Part shown: one piece after another, positions 25,037-37,548 of the stretch
How the letters are laid out: each line of letters opens with the position of its first letter
Position numbering within the stretch: position 1 is the stretch's first letter
Origin: Ailurus styani
Lineage: Eukaryota; Chordata; Mammalia; Carnivora; Ailuridae
DNA length: 64,000 bases
Reading direction: 5' to 3'
Assembly (NCBI GenBank): GCA_002007465.1
Contig: LNAC01000137.1
Location: forward strand, 2,055,011-2,119,010
Position numbers and translations under genes: made by a program
Notes under the pieces: model-generated
Told to the model about the DNA's origin: nothing
What the model saw: only the letters and a program-made list of their open reading frames with translations
Databases searched by the model: none

Positions 25037-25207
25037 GGGCGCCTGTGTGGCTCAGTGGGTTAAAGCCTCTGCCTTCGGCTCAGGTCATGATCTCAGGGTC
25101 CTGGGATCGAGCCCGCATTGGGCTCTCTGCTCAGCAGGGAGCCTGCTTCCCCCTCTCTCTAACTGCCTCTCTACCTACTTGTGATCTCTCTCTCTCTCTG
25201 TCCAAAA
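25037..25207 (+). mobile_element. CAN SINE (mustelid-type)
   Basis: Head 'gggcgcctgtgtggctcagt' followed by 'gggttaaagcctctgcc'. Target-site duplication AAAAAATTTCTTG at 25025-25037 and about 25208-25221. The A tail lacks the usual AATAAA repeats. Confidence 0.94.
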
Positions 25208-25850
25208 AAAAAAAATTTCTTGAGAATATTTTTCATTAGTACATGTCTTACACTTATATTTTCTAACAAGGGACTGAAGAGAAATTAGAGGTACTAAAGA
25301 AGAGCTATAGAACTCAAAATAACTGAAGGAGTTGTTATTCATTTTTTAAATCTTTTTATATTTATGTGTGTGTGTGTGTTTATATATGTTTTTCTCTGCT
25401 TTTAGTTGCTGATAATATTTATGAAGGCATCAGTGCATGATAATCACATTTCCTCATCCTTCACATCTCCCTCCTTGCATCTCAGCTTTTCATCAGTGTT
25501 CAATTTCTGGCTTGTGTAAAGGAGGAAAGCAGAAAAAGTAAGATCCTAGGATACTCCAATCAAAGAGAGAAAGGGGAGAAGGGAGAGAAAGAACAAGACG
25601 GCACATATCAATAACCTAATTTATTAGAACAGATGAAAATACATCTCCAAGAAAACAGTTTACCAATTTCTCCCCTTAACTAACGCATTCTACTACATGT
25701 CATTTGTGATTCAAAATAACTATCTCCTGCTTCCATTAACACTCTTTTTGTCTTCGGTGAATATGGTGAAGGGGGGGTAAATATTTATTCATATGGGGGA
25801 GGGGGGTAAATATTTAAAACTGTAGTGTTTGTCTATCCTTATAAAATTAC

Positions 25851-25922
25851 CTGCTTTTTAAAAGCTGCCATTGCTTCTTTGTGTTGCTTTGCTAATGTTT
25901 CCTTTTGATTCTGAAGAGTTTC
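25851..25922 (-). CDS. CCDC73: CCDC73 third coding exon (residues 71-94)
   Basis: Seventy-two bases, phase 0 at both ends, flanked by acceptor TTTTAAAATAG and donor GTAATT. It encodes 24 residues starting ETLQNQKETLAKQHKE and ending AAFKKQ. The sequence is strongly charged with a heptad-like spacing of Leu, Ala and Met, consistent with uninterrupted coiled coil. No SINE lies within a few hundred bases. A G-rich near-duplicate motif (about 25768-25812) lies about 40 bases beyond the donor in the intron. Confidence 0.96.
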
Positions 25923-26172
25923 CTATTTTAAAAATTATGAAAAGTTAAAACATAAATTTGAACAACTTTCAGTTTTAACTTTTAATTAGGTTCATAATTT
26001 AAATAAAAGTTAAATATTTATTGCATACATTATTGTATGCTCTTGAAATGCAACTTTAAACCAATTCTATGATTTTTTTTTTACCTGTCATGGGTCAGCA
26101 TACAATAATTACTCTTTCAGTTGCTTCTTCATGATAAAACGCATTTCTTTAAAATTTTAAACTCTAAACACG

Positions 26173-26408
26173 GCTCAGGGTACCTGAGTGGCTCAGTCGT
26201 TTGAGTGTCCAACTCCTGATTACAGGCTCAGGTCATGAGTTTCAGAAGAGTCATGGGATCGAGCCCCATTCGGGGTTCACAGACTCCATGCTGAGTTTGC
26301 TTGAGATTCTCTCTCTGCCTCTTTCCCCACCCTGCTTGCACACATGCACTCTCTCTCTCTCAAATAAATTTTTAAAACACACACACACACTCTCTCTCTC
26401 TTTCTCTC
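26173..26408 (+). mobile_element. Older CAN SINE with (CA)n/(CT)n tail
   Basis: 'gggtacctgagtggctcagt', 'gggatcgagccccattcggg', then AAATAAATTTTTAAAA followed by (AC)n and (TC)n. Target-site duplication CTCTAAACACGGCT / CTCTAAACATGGCT (about 26162 and 26408). Confidence 0.92.
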
Positions 26409-27066
26409 TCTAAACATGGCTGACTCCAAAGAAAATATTTCATCAAAAGTTATTAAAATTAATAGTCTTAGTACACAAGACTCTTTCAGAGTTCCCAAAG
26501 AACCCATTTTATCATGTAAGCACAAATGTTCACATGAGGACACAATTCTTTAAATTCACCTAATTTTTTTTTAAAAATCAAAACCACTGCAAGGCATTTT
26601 TAAAAATCCACTTATATGATTCCATTTCTTTTTTTTTTCTTCTCTCCCCCCCTTTTAATAGAAGTTTTGTGTTCTGTTCTTCAGATTCAAGATGACTTCA
26701 AACTTTTTTTTCTATGTTTAGTGAATAATTTTCACAATTAAAAAAAATTAGATCTAAAAGTGGGAACCACTTTGAATGTTTCTGTTTTTTGATTCTAAAT
26801 ATATGTTGATTTACCAACTTAAAAATTTTATCTAATTTCTATTATGATAGTTGGAGTCTGACTTTCTTGTACAACCTAACATCTGCTCCCTCTATTCTTC
26901 CAACAGAGTTACATAAAAACTGTGACTTAAATCAATCTTCAGTATTTATACTATCATAACTATGCAATGTTTATTCAATGCTCAGCCATATAATATACTA
27001 TTTCTACCAAACAGAGCTTTTTATTTTTTCTGAAGTTAGCAATTACTTTAAAATATTTTAAATCTT

Positions 27067-27175
27067 GGGGGCACCTGGTTGACTCAGTCTGAAGAGCATA
27101 GGATTCTTGGACTCCAGGGTGTGAGTTTGAGCCCTATGCTAGGCATAAAGAATACTAAAAAAATAAAATAAACTT
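27067..27175 (+). mobile_element. Short, old CAN-type SINE
   Basis: 'gggggcacctggttgactca', 'gtgtgagtttgagccctatg', then an A-rich tail. Same short type as the elements at 12644 and 58006. Confidence 0.8.
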
Positions 27176-27179
27176 TAAA

Positions 27180-29590
27180 AGAATTTTAATTCTTATAGCT
27201 TATTTTAAAAAAATAGTACTACCAGTTCCCAGATCTGAACCAATGTTCATAATCTCAAATGTAGAAAAAAATGAATGGAAAAAGCGAAGTGAGAAGATCC
27301 CAGGAATGACAGGAAATCACAAAATGCACAGGAAACTGGACAGGTTTAGAAAAGCAGTAGATGTTGGACAAAATCCTTCAGAAATTATTGTCTAGTTTTC
27401 TATGAAAATAAATTAGACTCTAATCCACTCCTGCAAGCAAGGAAAGAATTTATTGAAGACCTCAGGGATAGGTTCTCTGAGGAGTACATTCTCAAGTAAA
27501 TGTGACCTCTAGCTTTCTCCTTACTTTTTGTGAACAGCCTTAAACCTGGAAATAGGAGATTTAATATGCAACAAAAACTGGAATGGGAAAGAGCCCCAAT
27601 ACTAAATCTCAAATCCAGATGTTCAAAAAGCCTTTGAACAAAAGCAGAATAAACTGGAGGCCTTACAGATAAAACAACTTAATGCTCCCACTCTAGTCAT
27701 CAAGCACTGAAGTAGTGGGCCTCTTGGTAAAGACACTTGCAGATATTTATTATTTAAAAAAGGGGGGCACTGGGGAAAAACTTTCCTGAACTAGCTAAGA
27801 AAATGAGGGGGAAAAAGTCAAGTGGGCAGATCAATGATACCGCTCTGAGAGCATATCAAGCCCGCAACTTCCCACCGTATCCTCAAACTTGCAAAGAGAA
27901 ATTTCTCTAAATATTAAAAGAAACTTTGCAAATACTTTACTTATACCATAAATCCTGCCATCACCACATAACTTCTTCCTCAGAGTCACTGAGCTACTCA
28001 GATAGTGAATATCTCTAATAATCCAGAGATACTCCCCACAGTTTTAGCTTCCAACTGTTATCCTTGGATCCTCAAGTGAGCCATATTATTTTCTCCTTTT
28101 TGACACCACACCCATTAGCATAAGAGAAAGGAATCTACTATGTAAACAAAACTGCAAAATTAAATTCTTCCCTGATTTTTTTTTAGATCCCTGAGGATTT
28201 TTCTATTGTAATCAGATCACAGCTAATTTACTGACTTACTGGTACCTTTGTGTATGATCAAACCAAATTAAGATCTCTTTGAAGTGGCACTCTTTGTGGG
28301 CAAAATGTCTTACTGATACTTGCAGTAAGCCTCTACCTAACTTTACAAAATCTCTCTAAAACCAGAAGTTAAGAACTAAAGCCAATAGTCTAAAAGCCTA
28401 ATAGAGAAAGGATCAATCACATTTTATACCAGTCTTTGAACATTGTTGTTTCCCAGTCAAGAAATCCAATGGTGAAGATAAAAATCTGTTAAAGAAAAAT
28501 AAATAACCATGGCCCCAATTCTTTGTAGTACTGAGCCCAAATACTGTTTTATCTTCAGTGCCATCTGACTCTACATATTTTACCACTGTAAATATACGTT
28601 CTGTTTTCCATAGTGTCTCTTTAGATCTAGATGGTGTGACCTGTTTGTTTTGTCCTGGGAAAGTCAACAATATACCTGGATAGCTATTCCTTAGGGGTTT
28701 ACAGAGGAACCTTAAGGAACTTAAATTTCTCTGTAACTCCACTCTTACACAATACGTGAGCAAGTTTTTGTTGTTCTATAGATGAGGAGAGCTCTAACAC
28801 TGACTCCATTTAACTACTTACTGCCTCAAAAGGACATGAAAATTCCAAAGAAAGTTTAGACTTTTGTCAGAATAAAAAAAAAATTCACTAACTTATCTTA
28901 TGGTTTGGGTCAATTTCTAGACTCTATTATGTTCTGAGGAATACCTATCCATGTATGCTACACCAAACTACCTTAATTACTACAGTTTATAAGAATATAT
29001 TTAAAAATCTAGTGTTAACTACTTTGTTCTGTTCTTTTTCAAAAATTTCCCACTCTTGTACGTTTATTTCCACATAAACCTTAGAACAGCTTAAGTACAG
29101 CAAACACACTCCTGATACTGGATTGTATTAAACATAGTGATTAACTTAAGGATATGGATAACTTTATACTGTTGACTCTATCCAAAAATAAGATATGACT
29201 TCACATTTTGAAATCTGCTTGGAGTTTCAGTTTGTACTTTGTGTTTATCTGCTTTTTCTTACTGCAGAGAGGTTCTAGACCTGTGCTTCATAAAATCCAG
29301 CTCCAGTTTTATTCCCATATTCTATACAACCTTGTGGACCTGTCTGGTCTCAAAATTCCCATCATTTCTAGTTTGAGCTATCCTCTGTCACTTGAATTCT
29401 GATTCTGACATGTTACCTCCAACTTCCTGTTTTAATACTGCCAAATAGTGAAAAGAAGGGGGGGGTCATCATAATTAAGATTTCAATTTTTAGCTATTAA
29501 GATTACTTTGGTGGAAGGGCAGGAGAAGCTCTATCAAAAATGCTTCTATATAAATAAGGCTAGAAAGAGAATCAGATATGATACTTGTGG
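27180..29590. other. CCDC73 intron, no recognised feature
   Basis: No CAN SINE and no L1 that I can name. A 116-residue minus-strand ORF (28763-28413) is open but has no homology I recognise and no splice or start context (see findings). The sequence could be the remains of an old retroelement. Confidence 0.5.
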
Positions 29591-29594
29591 TTGT

Positions 29595-29707
29595 TTTTTG
29601 TTTTTGTTTTTGCCTTAAGTAGTCTCCACACGCAACATGGTCCTTGAACCATGACTGTGGGATCAAGAGTCACAGGCTCTACCGACAAAGCCAACCAGGT
29701 GTCCCCT
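29595..29707 (-). mobile_element. Short, old CAN-type SINE
   Basis: Minus strand, containing 'ctaccgacaaagccaaccag' and 'gtgtcccc'. A (TTTTTG)n tail lies at its left end (29585-29612). Confidence 0.75.
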
Positions 29708-30104
29708 CTGATGCTGGGTTTGTTTTTTGTTTTTGTTTTTTAAATATTTGGTTACAGTATGTAATAACAGCCTGGGAAAATAAAGACGTTTCACTTCCTA
29801 AAAAATATTTTGACTTCTTTATAATACATAATGTGTTTCTCAGACATTAAGTAGATTATAGTAGTTTTCAGCATTATTATCAGAAATCCTGGAGAAAAAC
29901 TTCATTCTTAGTGTTTTGGAGACCCAAATGTTATTAAAACAATTTTAGTCAGAATTCTCTTGAGACTTTGTTTAAAATGATGCATAATCCCCAAACATGT
30001 TTAAGAAATTTAAAAATTCAAACTGCAATTAAGGATTAGAATACCTCTTTAAATAGATGCTTAAAAGACTAATCTGAAATAAAAATTAAAAATACTCACT
30101 TTTG

Positions 30105-30377
<273 letters not shown>

Positions 30378-30573
30378 CTAAATAAAAAAGAAAAATGCTA
30401 GGAAAGTTAGGACTTTAGAACTTTACATTTCAGCTCTTTCTAGAGAGATAAAAAGAGCATCCTCTCATACTTCCAACAAGAAAAAAATCCAGAAAAATTG
30501 CAAATTAAGTAGATAAACCCATCAGAGAACTGAGGTCCCAGATCATTCGGTTCCAAACTCTGGAAAACTCTCT

Positions 30574-30780
30574 CTCTTTTTTTTTTTAAACACTTTATTT
30601 ATTTATTTGACACAGAGGGAGAGAGATCACAAGTAGGCAGAGAGGCAGGCAGAGAGAGAGAGGAGGAAGCAGACTCTCTGCCGAGCAGAGAGCCCAATGT
30701 TGGCCCTCGATCCCAGGACCCCAAGATCATGACCAGAGCCGAAGGCACAGGCTTTAACCCACTGAGCCACCCAGGCACCC
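30574..30780 (-). mobile_element. CAN SINE (mustelid-type)
   Basis: Complete minus-strand copy. Target-site duplication TGGAAAACTCTCT at 30561-30573 and about 30781-30793. Confidence 0.95.
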
Positions 30781-30889
30781 TGGAAAACTCTCTTGCAGGG
30801 AGAAAGGAACCACAGCATTTGCTTACCTGGGACATAAACCACTGAGTACTGGTAAGAAAACTCAGCTGAAAGTTAATAAATTCCTAATG

Positions 30890-33780
30890 GCAGAACGTGG
30901 ACTAGTGTAAGAATGTGAATTCCCAGGGGCCCAAGAAGTAAGGAGGTTTGATTCTTTTTACCAGGTTTTTTCCTCTAGGAAGCCCACCAAGTGCTTACAG
31001 GGAAGGATGGGAAGAATCCGACAACCCGAGAAGCTCTCCCCTGTAGTACTGGAGGGGAAAGAAAAGAACGTCACAACCCATCTTCCCTATTTCCCCTACA
31101 GACCAAGAATCTTAATTTGCAAGGGAAAAGGCAACAAAACTATTCTTAAGAACACTAGTGGAGGGTGCCTGGGTGGCTCAGTGGGTTAATGCCTCTGCTT
31201 TCGGCTCAGGTCATGATCTCAGGGTCCTGGGATCGAAGCCCGCATCGGGCTCCCTGCTCAGCGGGGAGCCTGTTTCCCCCTCTCTCTCTCTCTGCCTGCC
31301 TCTCTGCCTCCTTGTGATCTCTCTCCCTCTGTGAAATAAATAAATAAATAATCTTTTAAAAAAAAAAAAAAAGAACACTAGTGGAAACTTGCTACAGCTG
31401 GGAAAGAGGACCATGATACCTAGACAGACAAATTTTCCTCATCTCCCCTAAGGAACAAGAGCCTAATCTACAGGGGGAGGGGCAATAAAAACTACAGCAT
31501 GAGAGCTCCTGTGGAAAGCCACTGCAGCTAGAAGCAGGCTAGGAAAATAAAATAACAGCTTTATCATGGGGGGAGGAGAAGAAAAACAGAAGGAGTACAG
31601 TAGGCCCAGCATTAAAAACAAAAGAGGGAACGGAACTCTTAAGAGGACCTTACCTGGAGACAGAATTTCACCTAAGAACTGAAGCTTAATAAAGTCAGAG
31701 AATGCCTGAATTCCCCCGCCCTGCAGCCAGGACCTGACAAACAAGCATCAAATAAAAAGAACGGGGAGATCACCTGGGAGGGCTGCAAAGACAGACTCTC
31801 TTTGGGAGGCAGCACAAAGGAAAAGGCCCAAAGTCAAGAAACAAGGCCCAAAGCCAAGCAAGAAGGAGTTATTTAGAAAAATCTTCTGATTTTGTTTAAA
31901 ATCATGTAACACTCCTAAAGTAGCCTACACCATAAATACAAGGTATCACTAGAGAAACCTTAAACTTCTGTTAAAAAATTCAACAGGAAGACTTGAAATG
32001 TGCCTATATACAGTGTTGAAGGTATGCCCCCAAAATACATAGAGAGAGCCCTCCTGCAAAACCTGGGAGTTTTTGTTTTGTTTTGTTTTGTTTTTTCTTT
32101 TGGCTCCTGGTATTTAAGGAAATCTCTGCCAAAAAAAGCACTAGCTGATCATTAAATTAAGAGCACAATGACTTCAGTGGCCACACATGACAGAAACAGT
32201 AGACTTCACAAAATTTTTTCAGAAAAGCCACTAAACAATGACAACAAACAACACCCTGGGGAGGGAAAATATCTGATTTCCAGAGTTGCCACATACTCAA
32301 AATGTCCATGTCCAGTTCTCAGCAAAAAATACAAAGCATACAAAGAAACAAAGTGTGATCCATACACAGGCACACACTCACGTACACAAAAAAGTTAAAA
32401 AGAACTGTTTCTGAGCAAGTGTAGACAAGGGACTTGCTAGACAAAGACTTTACATCAACAATTTAAATATGCTCTAAGAGCTGAAAGAAACCATGTACAA
32501 AGATACTGCAACCATTAAAAAGTTAATGAGGGAATGCTACAAATAAGTTTATGCTCATAAATTTGACAACTTACAGAAATGCACTAATTCTCCAAAACCC
32601 CAAACTACCAAACCTCATTCAAAATGATACAGACAATCTAAATAGCCCTATAACCACTAGTTTAAAAGCTCCCAAAAAATAAATGTCCAGGCCCACGTGG
32701 TTTCATCTTCAGAGAATTCTACCAAACAGATAACGAATTAACACCATTTTACACAGTCTCTTCCAGAAAAATAAAAGAGGAAGGAACTCATCCCAACTCA
32801 TTTTTTAAGGCCTGTGTACTGTGACACCAAAACTAGACAAAGACAGTACAAAAAAAAGAAAACTAAGACCAACACTTCTCACAAGTTTTGATGGAAAAAT
32901 CCTCAACAACATATCAGCTAATGGAATCCAACAATGTATAAAATGTTAGACACTATCACCAAGAAGAATTTATTCCAGATATAGAAGGCTGATTCAACAA
33001 CAATATTAAGTTGATATATCTCACCATATCAATATGCTAAAGAAGAAAAATCACATGACCATCACAATTGACACAGAAAAGACAAGTGACAAAACCCAAC
33101 ACTCATTCATAATAAAAACTCTCAGCCAGCTTGGAGAGAGAATTACCTCAATTTCATGAAGAGCATTCCTAAAAACACTATACTTAACATCATATTTAAT
33201 GATAAAACACTGGATGGACAGATAGACAAGGAAAGGGAAAAAAGGAAACAGAGAGGAGAGAAAAAAAGGAGGAAGGAAACAAATCAGACAGAAATAAACT
33301 GTTTCTATTTGTACATGACATGATTGTATACATGGAAAAACCCAAGGAATCTATAAGAAATCTCCCAGAACTAATAACTGAGTTCAAGAAGGTCTCAGGA
33401 TACAAGATCAACACCCAAAAAATCATGGTTCTATACACTAACAACAAAAATGCAGAAAACAAAATTACATAGGTGTACACTTAACAGATCTGTAGGCGGA
33501 TGGCACAACAACATGGATGAATTTAAAACATCAAGTTGAGTGAAAGAAGCCTTACCTAAAAGAGTACATGTGTATGATTCCATTTATATGAGATGTCAGA
33601 AAAAACAAAACAAATTGACAGTGGAAAATAATCAAAAGAGTGGTTGCCTCTTGGGGAAGAAATACGGGTAGAACTGGCCTGGGTAGACAGAAACATTTTA
33701 TATCTTGATAAGGGTTTATATTTCACAGATGTATGCATCTTATCAAATCCCAAAACAGCTGGACTGAAAATGTGCAAGAT
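30890..33780 (+). mobile_element. Old L1 LINE with a GC-richer 5' UTR, internally deleted
   Basis: Positions 30920-31860 resemble an old L1 5' UTR (repeated 'gaaactgctacagc'-type blocks, 'aagaggacctt'); 32400-32520 has 'gacttgctagacaaagactt' and 'agctgaaagaaaccatg'. Positions 32560-33440 are ORF2 reverse-transcriptase-like, and 33500-33780 is a 3'-end block ('tggttgcctcttgggg'). Reading frames are destroyed. A SINE lies at 31163-31370. Confidence 0.72.
31163..31370 (+). mobile_element. CAN SINE (young mustelid-type)
   Basis: 'gcctgggtggctcagtgggt' + 'taatgcctctgctttcggct'. Target-site duplication AAGAACACTAGTGGA at 31148-31162 and about 31371-31385. Confidence 0.95.
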
Positions 33781-33839
33781 ACTGCTTTCTTCACATGGGC
33801 CTGGTTATATACTTCTCTTTTAAATGGGTTCTGAGATCT

Positions 33840-34045
33840 TACTGTGATTTAGATATTGTTCTAAGCACTTTTTATGTATTAATTTAATCATAGCTATAAT
33901 TTTTCGAGGTAAGTACTCTTATTATCACCATTTTATACATGAGGAAACTAGGTTAGCAAGAGAATAAGTAACTCGCCTAAATGTACACAGCAGCTAACCA
34001 GCAGAGTAGTATTTGAACCTAGATGATCTGTCTCCAGAGCCTCTT
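33840..34045 (-). repeat. MIR ancient SINE
   Basis: Reverse-complement MIR: 'attatcaccattttatacat', 'gaggaaacta', 'cagcagctaaccagcagagt', 'tttgaacct', 'ctccagagcc'. Confidence 0.82.
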
Positions 34046-35550
34046 AAACATGCCATTTTATTACCTTTAAGAGATTGTGGGTGCCGTAGGACAACATGGA
34101 TTGTTATGATACACTCCTTTCCTTCAAAAACCCCAGGATTTAATCTGCATATCCCACAGAAGATAGAAAGACATTCAAAATCATATTACCTAGTTTAAAT
34201 ATACAAGTACATTCTGATATTCTATAGAACAGTTCAAAATAACTAGAAATATTTGTTGAACAGAAAAACTTAAGAATTACTACAAATGTTCTTAGAATAT
34301 TATTCTCTTTCAGAAATCTCTATAATAGACTAAGTTGAATAATATGAAAACAGCAGCTTAATACTAATTAGGAAAGAGGTTCTTCAAAATATGAACTTTT
34401 AGGCTATTCCACGCATATTAGTGATATTTATCTTGAATACCTTGTAGTTAATCAAACTAAAGAAACTATCTGAAAGAATGATTAGTATTTTATCAGACAA
34501 CATAAGAAACTGAATTGGGCAATTTCGTAGGAGGTGGATTATAAGTTTGAAAAGGAGAATAAAAGTACCCAGTTACAGTTTTGGCTGCTTGGACATGTGC
34601 CTGCTGTATGTACTATGTCCCTAAATCTGTTCAGGGTCAAGAATTGAAGAGGCCTGACCAATACACAGCACATCTTGTAAAACTACAGCCTGAAGCAAGC
34701 ATTTTAAAAAAAAGCATGACACTTTCTAAAGGTTATAAAGAGTAAATAAACCATCAAATTACTCTTCTTTTATTGTTTTTATAAAAACACTTAAATCCTT
34801 GTAGTCCTAAGGCAGATAATAAAAAATAAACACTTCTAAGATTCTATATTCTTGGATACTTTATTGAAGTTACAGATGGGATTTTCTTACCAAATTTAAT
34901 AGATTTTTCTCATTGACAGCAAGGATTTTTATTAATAACTTCTGAAAGCTGCTTGAAGAACTAATGAAAGATAAAAACGAAAAGTTCCAATAAAAATATA
35001 ATAATATTTAATATAAAACATGTAGTTAAATTAAAATCCTAACATAGTAAAAGTGTATTATAATGTTACCTTTCAGCATTGTAGATAACACCCATTTTAT
35101 CAGTTTTCCATGTGGTATAGAGATATATATTCTATAAATCATTATAATTATAAAGGGGTATGATTCTACTCACAGCATAACTCATCTTATGGGGCACTAA
35201 AATGGTGCTTAATGTTATTTACCACATACTACCATTAATTATACCCAGTTTTCCTTCACAATTTCCTTAGCAAATCACTATTTTGGAATACACAAACTTG
35301 CTCTGGCTTTTATTTATTGCTAATCTGAAATTCTAAGATCTCCTTCTATTCACATATTTAATAAATTTAATGCATCCTTTTCCTGAACTCCCATACTACT
35401 TTCTCCCTAATTCTATTATCATATGTAATATATCCTATATGAGAATACAGTAATTAATTTGCATGGTATTAGGTGAACATTAAATTTCAAATTCTCTTAG
35501 GACAAGACTGAGTAATGGTTTTTCAAAGGTTACCAAATAAATGCATTTTT
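34046..35550. other. CCDC73 intron, no recognised feature
   Basis: AT-rich unique-looking sequence; no exon, SINE, L1 or RNA gene seen. Confidence 0.6.
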
Positions 35551-35565
35551 AAAAAGTGAAAGTTC

Positions 35566-35787
35566 GGGCGCCTGGGTGGCTCAGTGGGTTAATGCCTCTG
35601 CTTTCGGCTCAGGTCATGATCTCAGGGTCCTGGGATCGAGGCCCGCATCGGGCTCCCTGCTCAGCGGGGAGCCTGCTTCCCCCTCTCTCTCTCTGCCTGC
35701 CTCTCTGCCTCCTTGTGATCTCTCTCCCTCTGTGAAATAAATAAATAAAATCTTTAAAAAAATAAAATAAAATAAATTAAAAAAAAT
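35566..35787 (+). mobile_element. CAN SINE (young mustelid-type)
   Basis: 'gggcgcctgggtggctcagt' + 'gggttaatgcctctgctttc' with CpG retained. Target-site duplication AAAAAGTGAAAGTTC at 35551-35565 and 35788-35802. Confidence 0.96.
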
Positions 35788-35790
35788 AAA

Positions 35791-35918
35791 AAGTGAAAGT
35801 TCTATGGTAGAGCGCTTTCATCCCCATAGTAAGATGATTTGCCTGAAAANAAAAAAAAAAGTGAAAGTTCTATGGTAGAGCGCTTTCATCCCCATAGTAA
35901 GATGATTTGCCTGAAAAA
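35791..35918 (+). repeat. Tandem copies of a 59-base unique segment on both sides of a single N
   Basis: The segment from 'aagtgaaagttctatggtag' to 'gatttgcctgaaaa' occurs at 35791-35849 and again at 35860-35918, with an N at 35850 and an A run between them. It looks like unmerged overlapping contig ends rather than a biological duplication. Confidence 0.85.
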
Positions 35919-36491
35919 TATAGTTTGTTTAAAAACTTTCAATCCACTTACTGTTTTTACAATCTAATAGAGTTCATATTAAAGTCTGGATTTCTAGTTT
36001 CTCTTCAGTAATTGGAAGAAGTGATAATACAGAACCCATTATTCTATATGGCAATGAGTTTTTGGAGCTGAATGGCAAATACAAGTTGAGCTAAAGACAA
36101 AGGCTCTCCAGTTCAACACAATTCCTGCACTATTCATATCACCTGCCAACTACCTAAATCCTGAAGGAAACTGAATTTGTGACCCTCTGCCATTGGTTCA
36201 TCCCCACTCATCAGTTCTTATGTAATCTAATAAGGGAATCACCAGAAATGTTGTCTGACTTCTAAAAAACATACATTATCAATTGAATGTAAACTTATCT
36301 GTTGGCTCAGATTGTTTATGTAAAGATTAATTTAAAGCATGCAAAATTTTAAAAATATCACCACCAATTTAGGTCCATATGGAAAAAAATGAGTAACTTT
36401 GTCAATTACAGCATAGTTAGGTACTTAAATGCAGTTTAGTGGAGTAAGAAAGTCTCTTTGACTTTTATTATCTATTGTATTTTGCTTCCTT

Positions 36492-36680
36492 TTTAAGATT
36501 TTATTTATTTATTTGACAGAGATAGATAGATTACAAGTAGGCAGAGAGGCAGGCAGAGAGAGGAGGAAGCAGGCTCCCTGCCAGGCAGATAGCCCGATGT
36601 GGGCCTCGATCCCAAGATGCTGAGATCATGACCTGAACCAAAGGCAGAGGCTTTAACCCACTGAGCCACCCAGGCGTCCT
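36492..36680 (-). mobile_element. CAN SINE, first of a minus-strand tandem pair
   Basis: Contains 'ccactgagccacccaggcgt'. The outer target-site duplication TTGTATTTTGCTTC(C)TT at 36475-36491 and 36886-36902 encloses both members of the pair. Confidence 0.93.
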
Positions 36681-36687
36681 CTTCTTT

Positions 36688-36885
36688 TTTTTTTTTTTTT
36701 AAGATTGTATTTATTTATTTGACACAGAGAGAGAGAGATCACAAGCAGAGAGGCAGGCAGAGAGAGAAGGGGAAGCAGGCTCCTTGCTGAGCAGAGAGCC
36801 CAATGCAGGGCTCAATCCCAGGACCCTGAGATCATTACCTGAGCCAAAGGCAGAGGCTTAACCCACTGAGCCACCCAGGTGCCCC
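36688..36885 (-). mobile_element. CAN SINE, second of a minus-strand tandem pair
   Basis: Complete copy starting from a T16 tail (36686-36702) and ending 'ccacccaggtgcccc'. Only 'cttct' separates it from the other SINE, so one of the two inserted at or next to the end of the other. Confidence 0.93.
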
Positions 36886-37094
36886 TTGTATTTTGCTTCT
36901 TTAAAGAAACTTTACTATCTAACCCTTTATAGTCTGGCCCAATTTTAGGTTGACTCCATTAGTCCAGTTAATTTATTATACATATTAATGGAAGAGCTTT
37001 AAGTAGAGAGATCAGAGTACTAGTCCCTTAAAAGCTCTGGGCTTTAGGTTGGACTACAAGTTATCTCAAGTAACTTCCACCTCTAAAATTCTAT

Positions 37095-37340
37095 AATCTC
37101 ATGATCCTGAAAAAAGGTTGATCAACACAAGATGAAACCAGAGAGGGAGACAAACCATAAGAGACTCTTAATCTCAGGAAACAAACTAAGGGTTGCTGGA
37201 GGGGAAGGGGATGGTAGGGATGGATGGCTGGGTGATGGACACTGGGGAGGGTATGTGCTATGTGCTATTGGTGAGAGCTGTGAATTGTGTCTCAGACTGA
37301 TGAATCAGACTCGTACCACTGAAACAATTTAAAAAAAAAT
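37095..37340 (+). mobile_element. L1 3' end, 5'-truncated
   Basis: 'gagacaaaccataagagact', 'ggacactggggagggtatgt' and 'gactgatgaatcagactcg' are the same L1 3' UTR type as 20580-20760. Ends in an A run at 37330-37339. Confidence 0.88.
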
Positions 37341-37348
37341 ACATCTCT

Positions 37349-37540
37349 GGGGCACCTGGGTGGCTCAGTCTGTTAAGTGTCTCACTTCAGCTCAGGTCAT
37401 GATCTCAAGGTCCTGGGATCAAGCTCTGCATCAGGGTCTGCACTCTGTGGGGAGTCTGCTTGTCCCTCTGCTCCTCCTCCCACTCAGGCTCTCTCTCTCC
37501 CCCCTCCAAAATAAATAAATAAAAATCTTTAAAAAAAAAT
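37349..37540 (+). mobile_element. CAN SINE inserted next to the L1 poly-A tail
   Basis: 'ggcacctgggtggctcagtc' to 'aaataaataaaaatctttaa'. Bounded by AAAAAATACATCTC (37334-37347) and AAAAAATACATCAC (37534-37547). Confidence 0.92.
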
Positions 37541-37548
37541 ACATCACC

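Noticed and set aside
30890..31870. GC-richer block as a possible promoter or first exon
   Set aside because: The sequence and its continuation into ORF2-like sequence fit an old L1 5' UTR; there is no CpG island.
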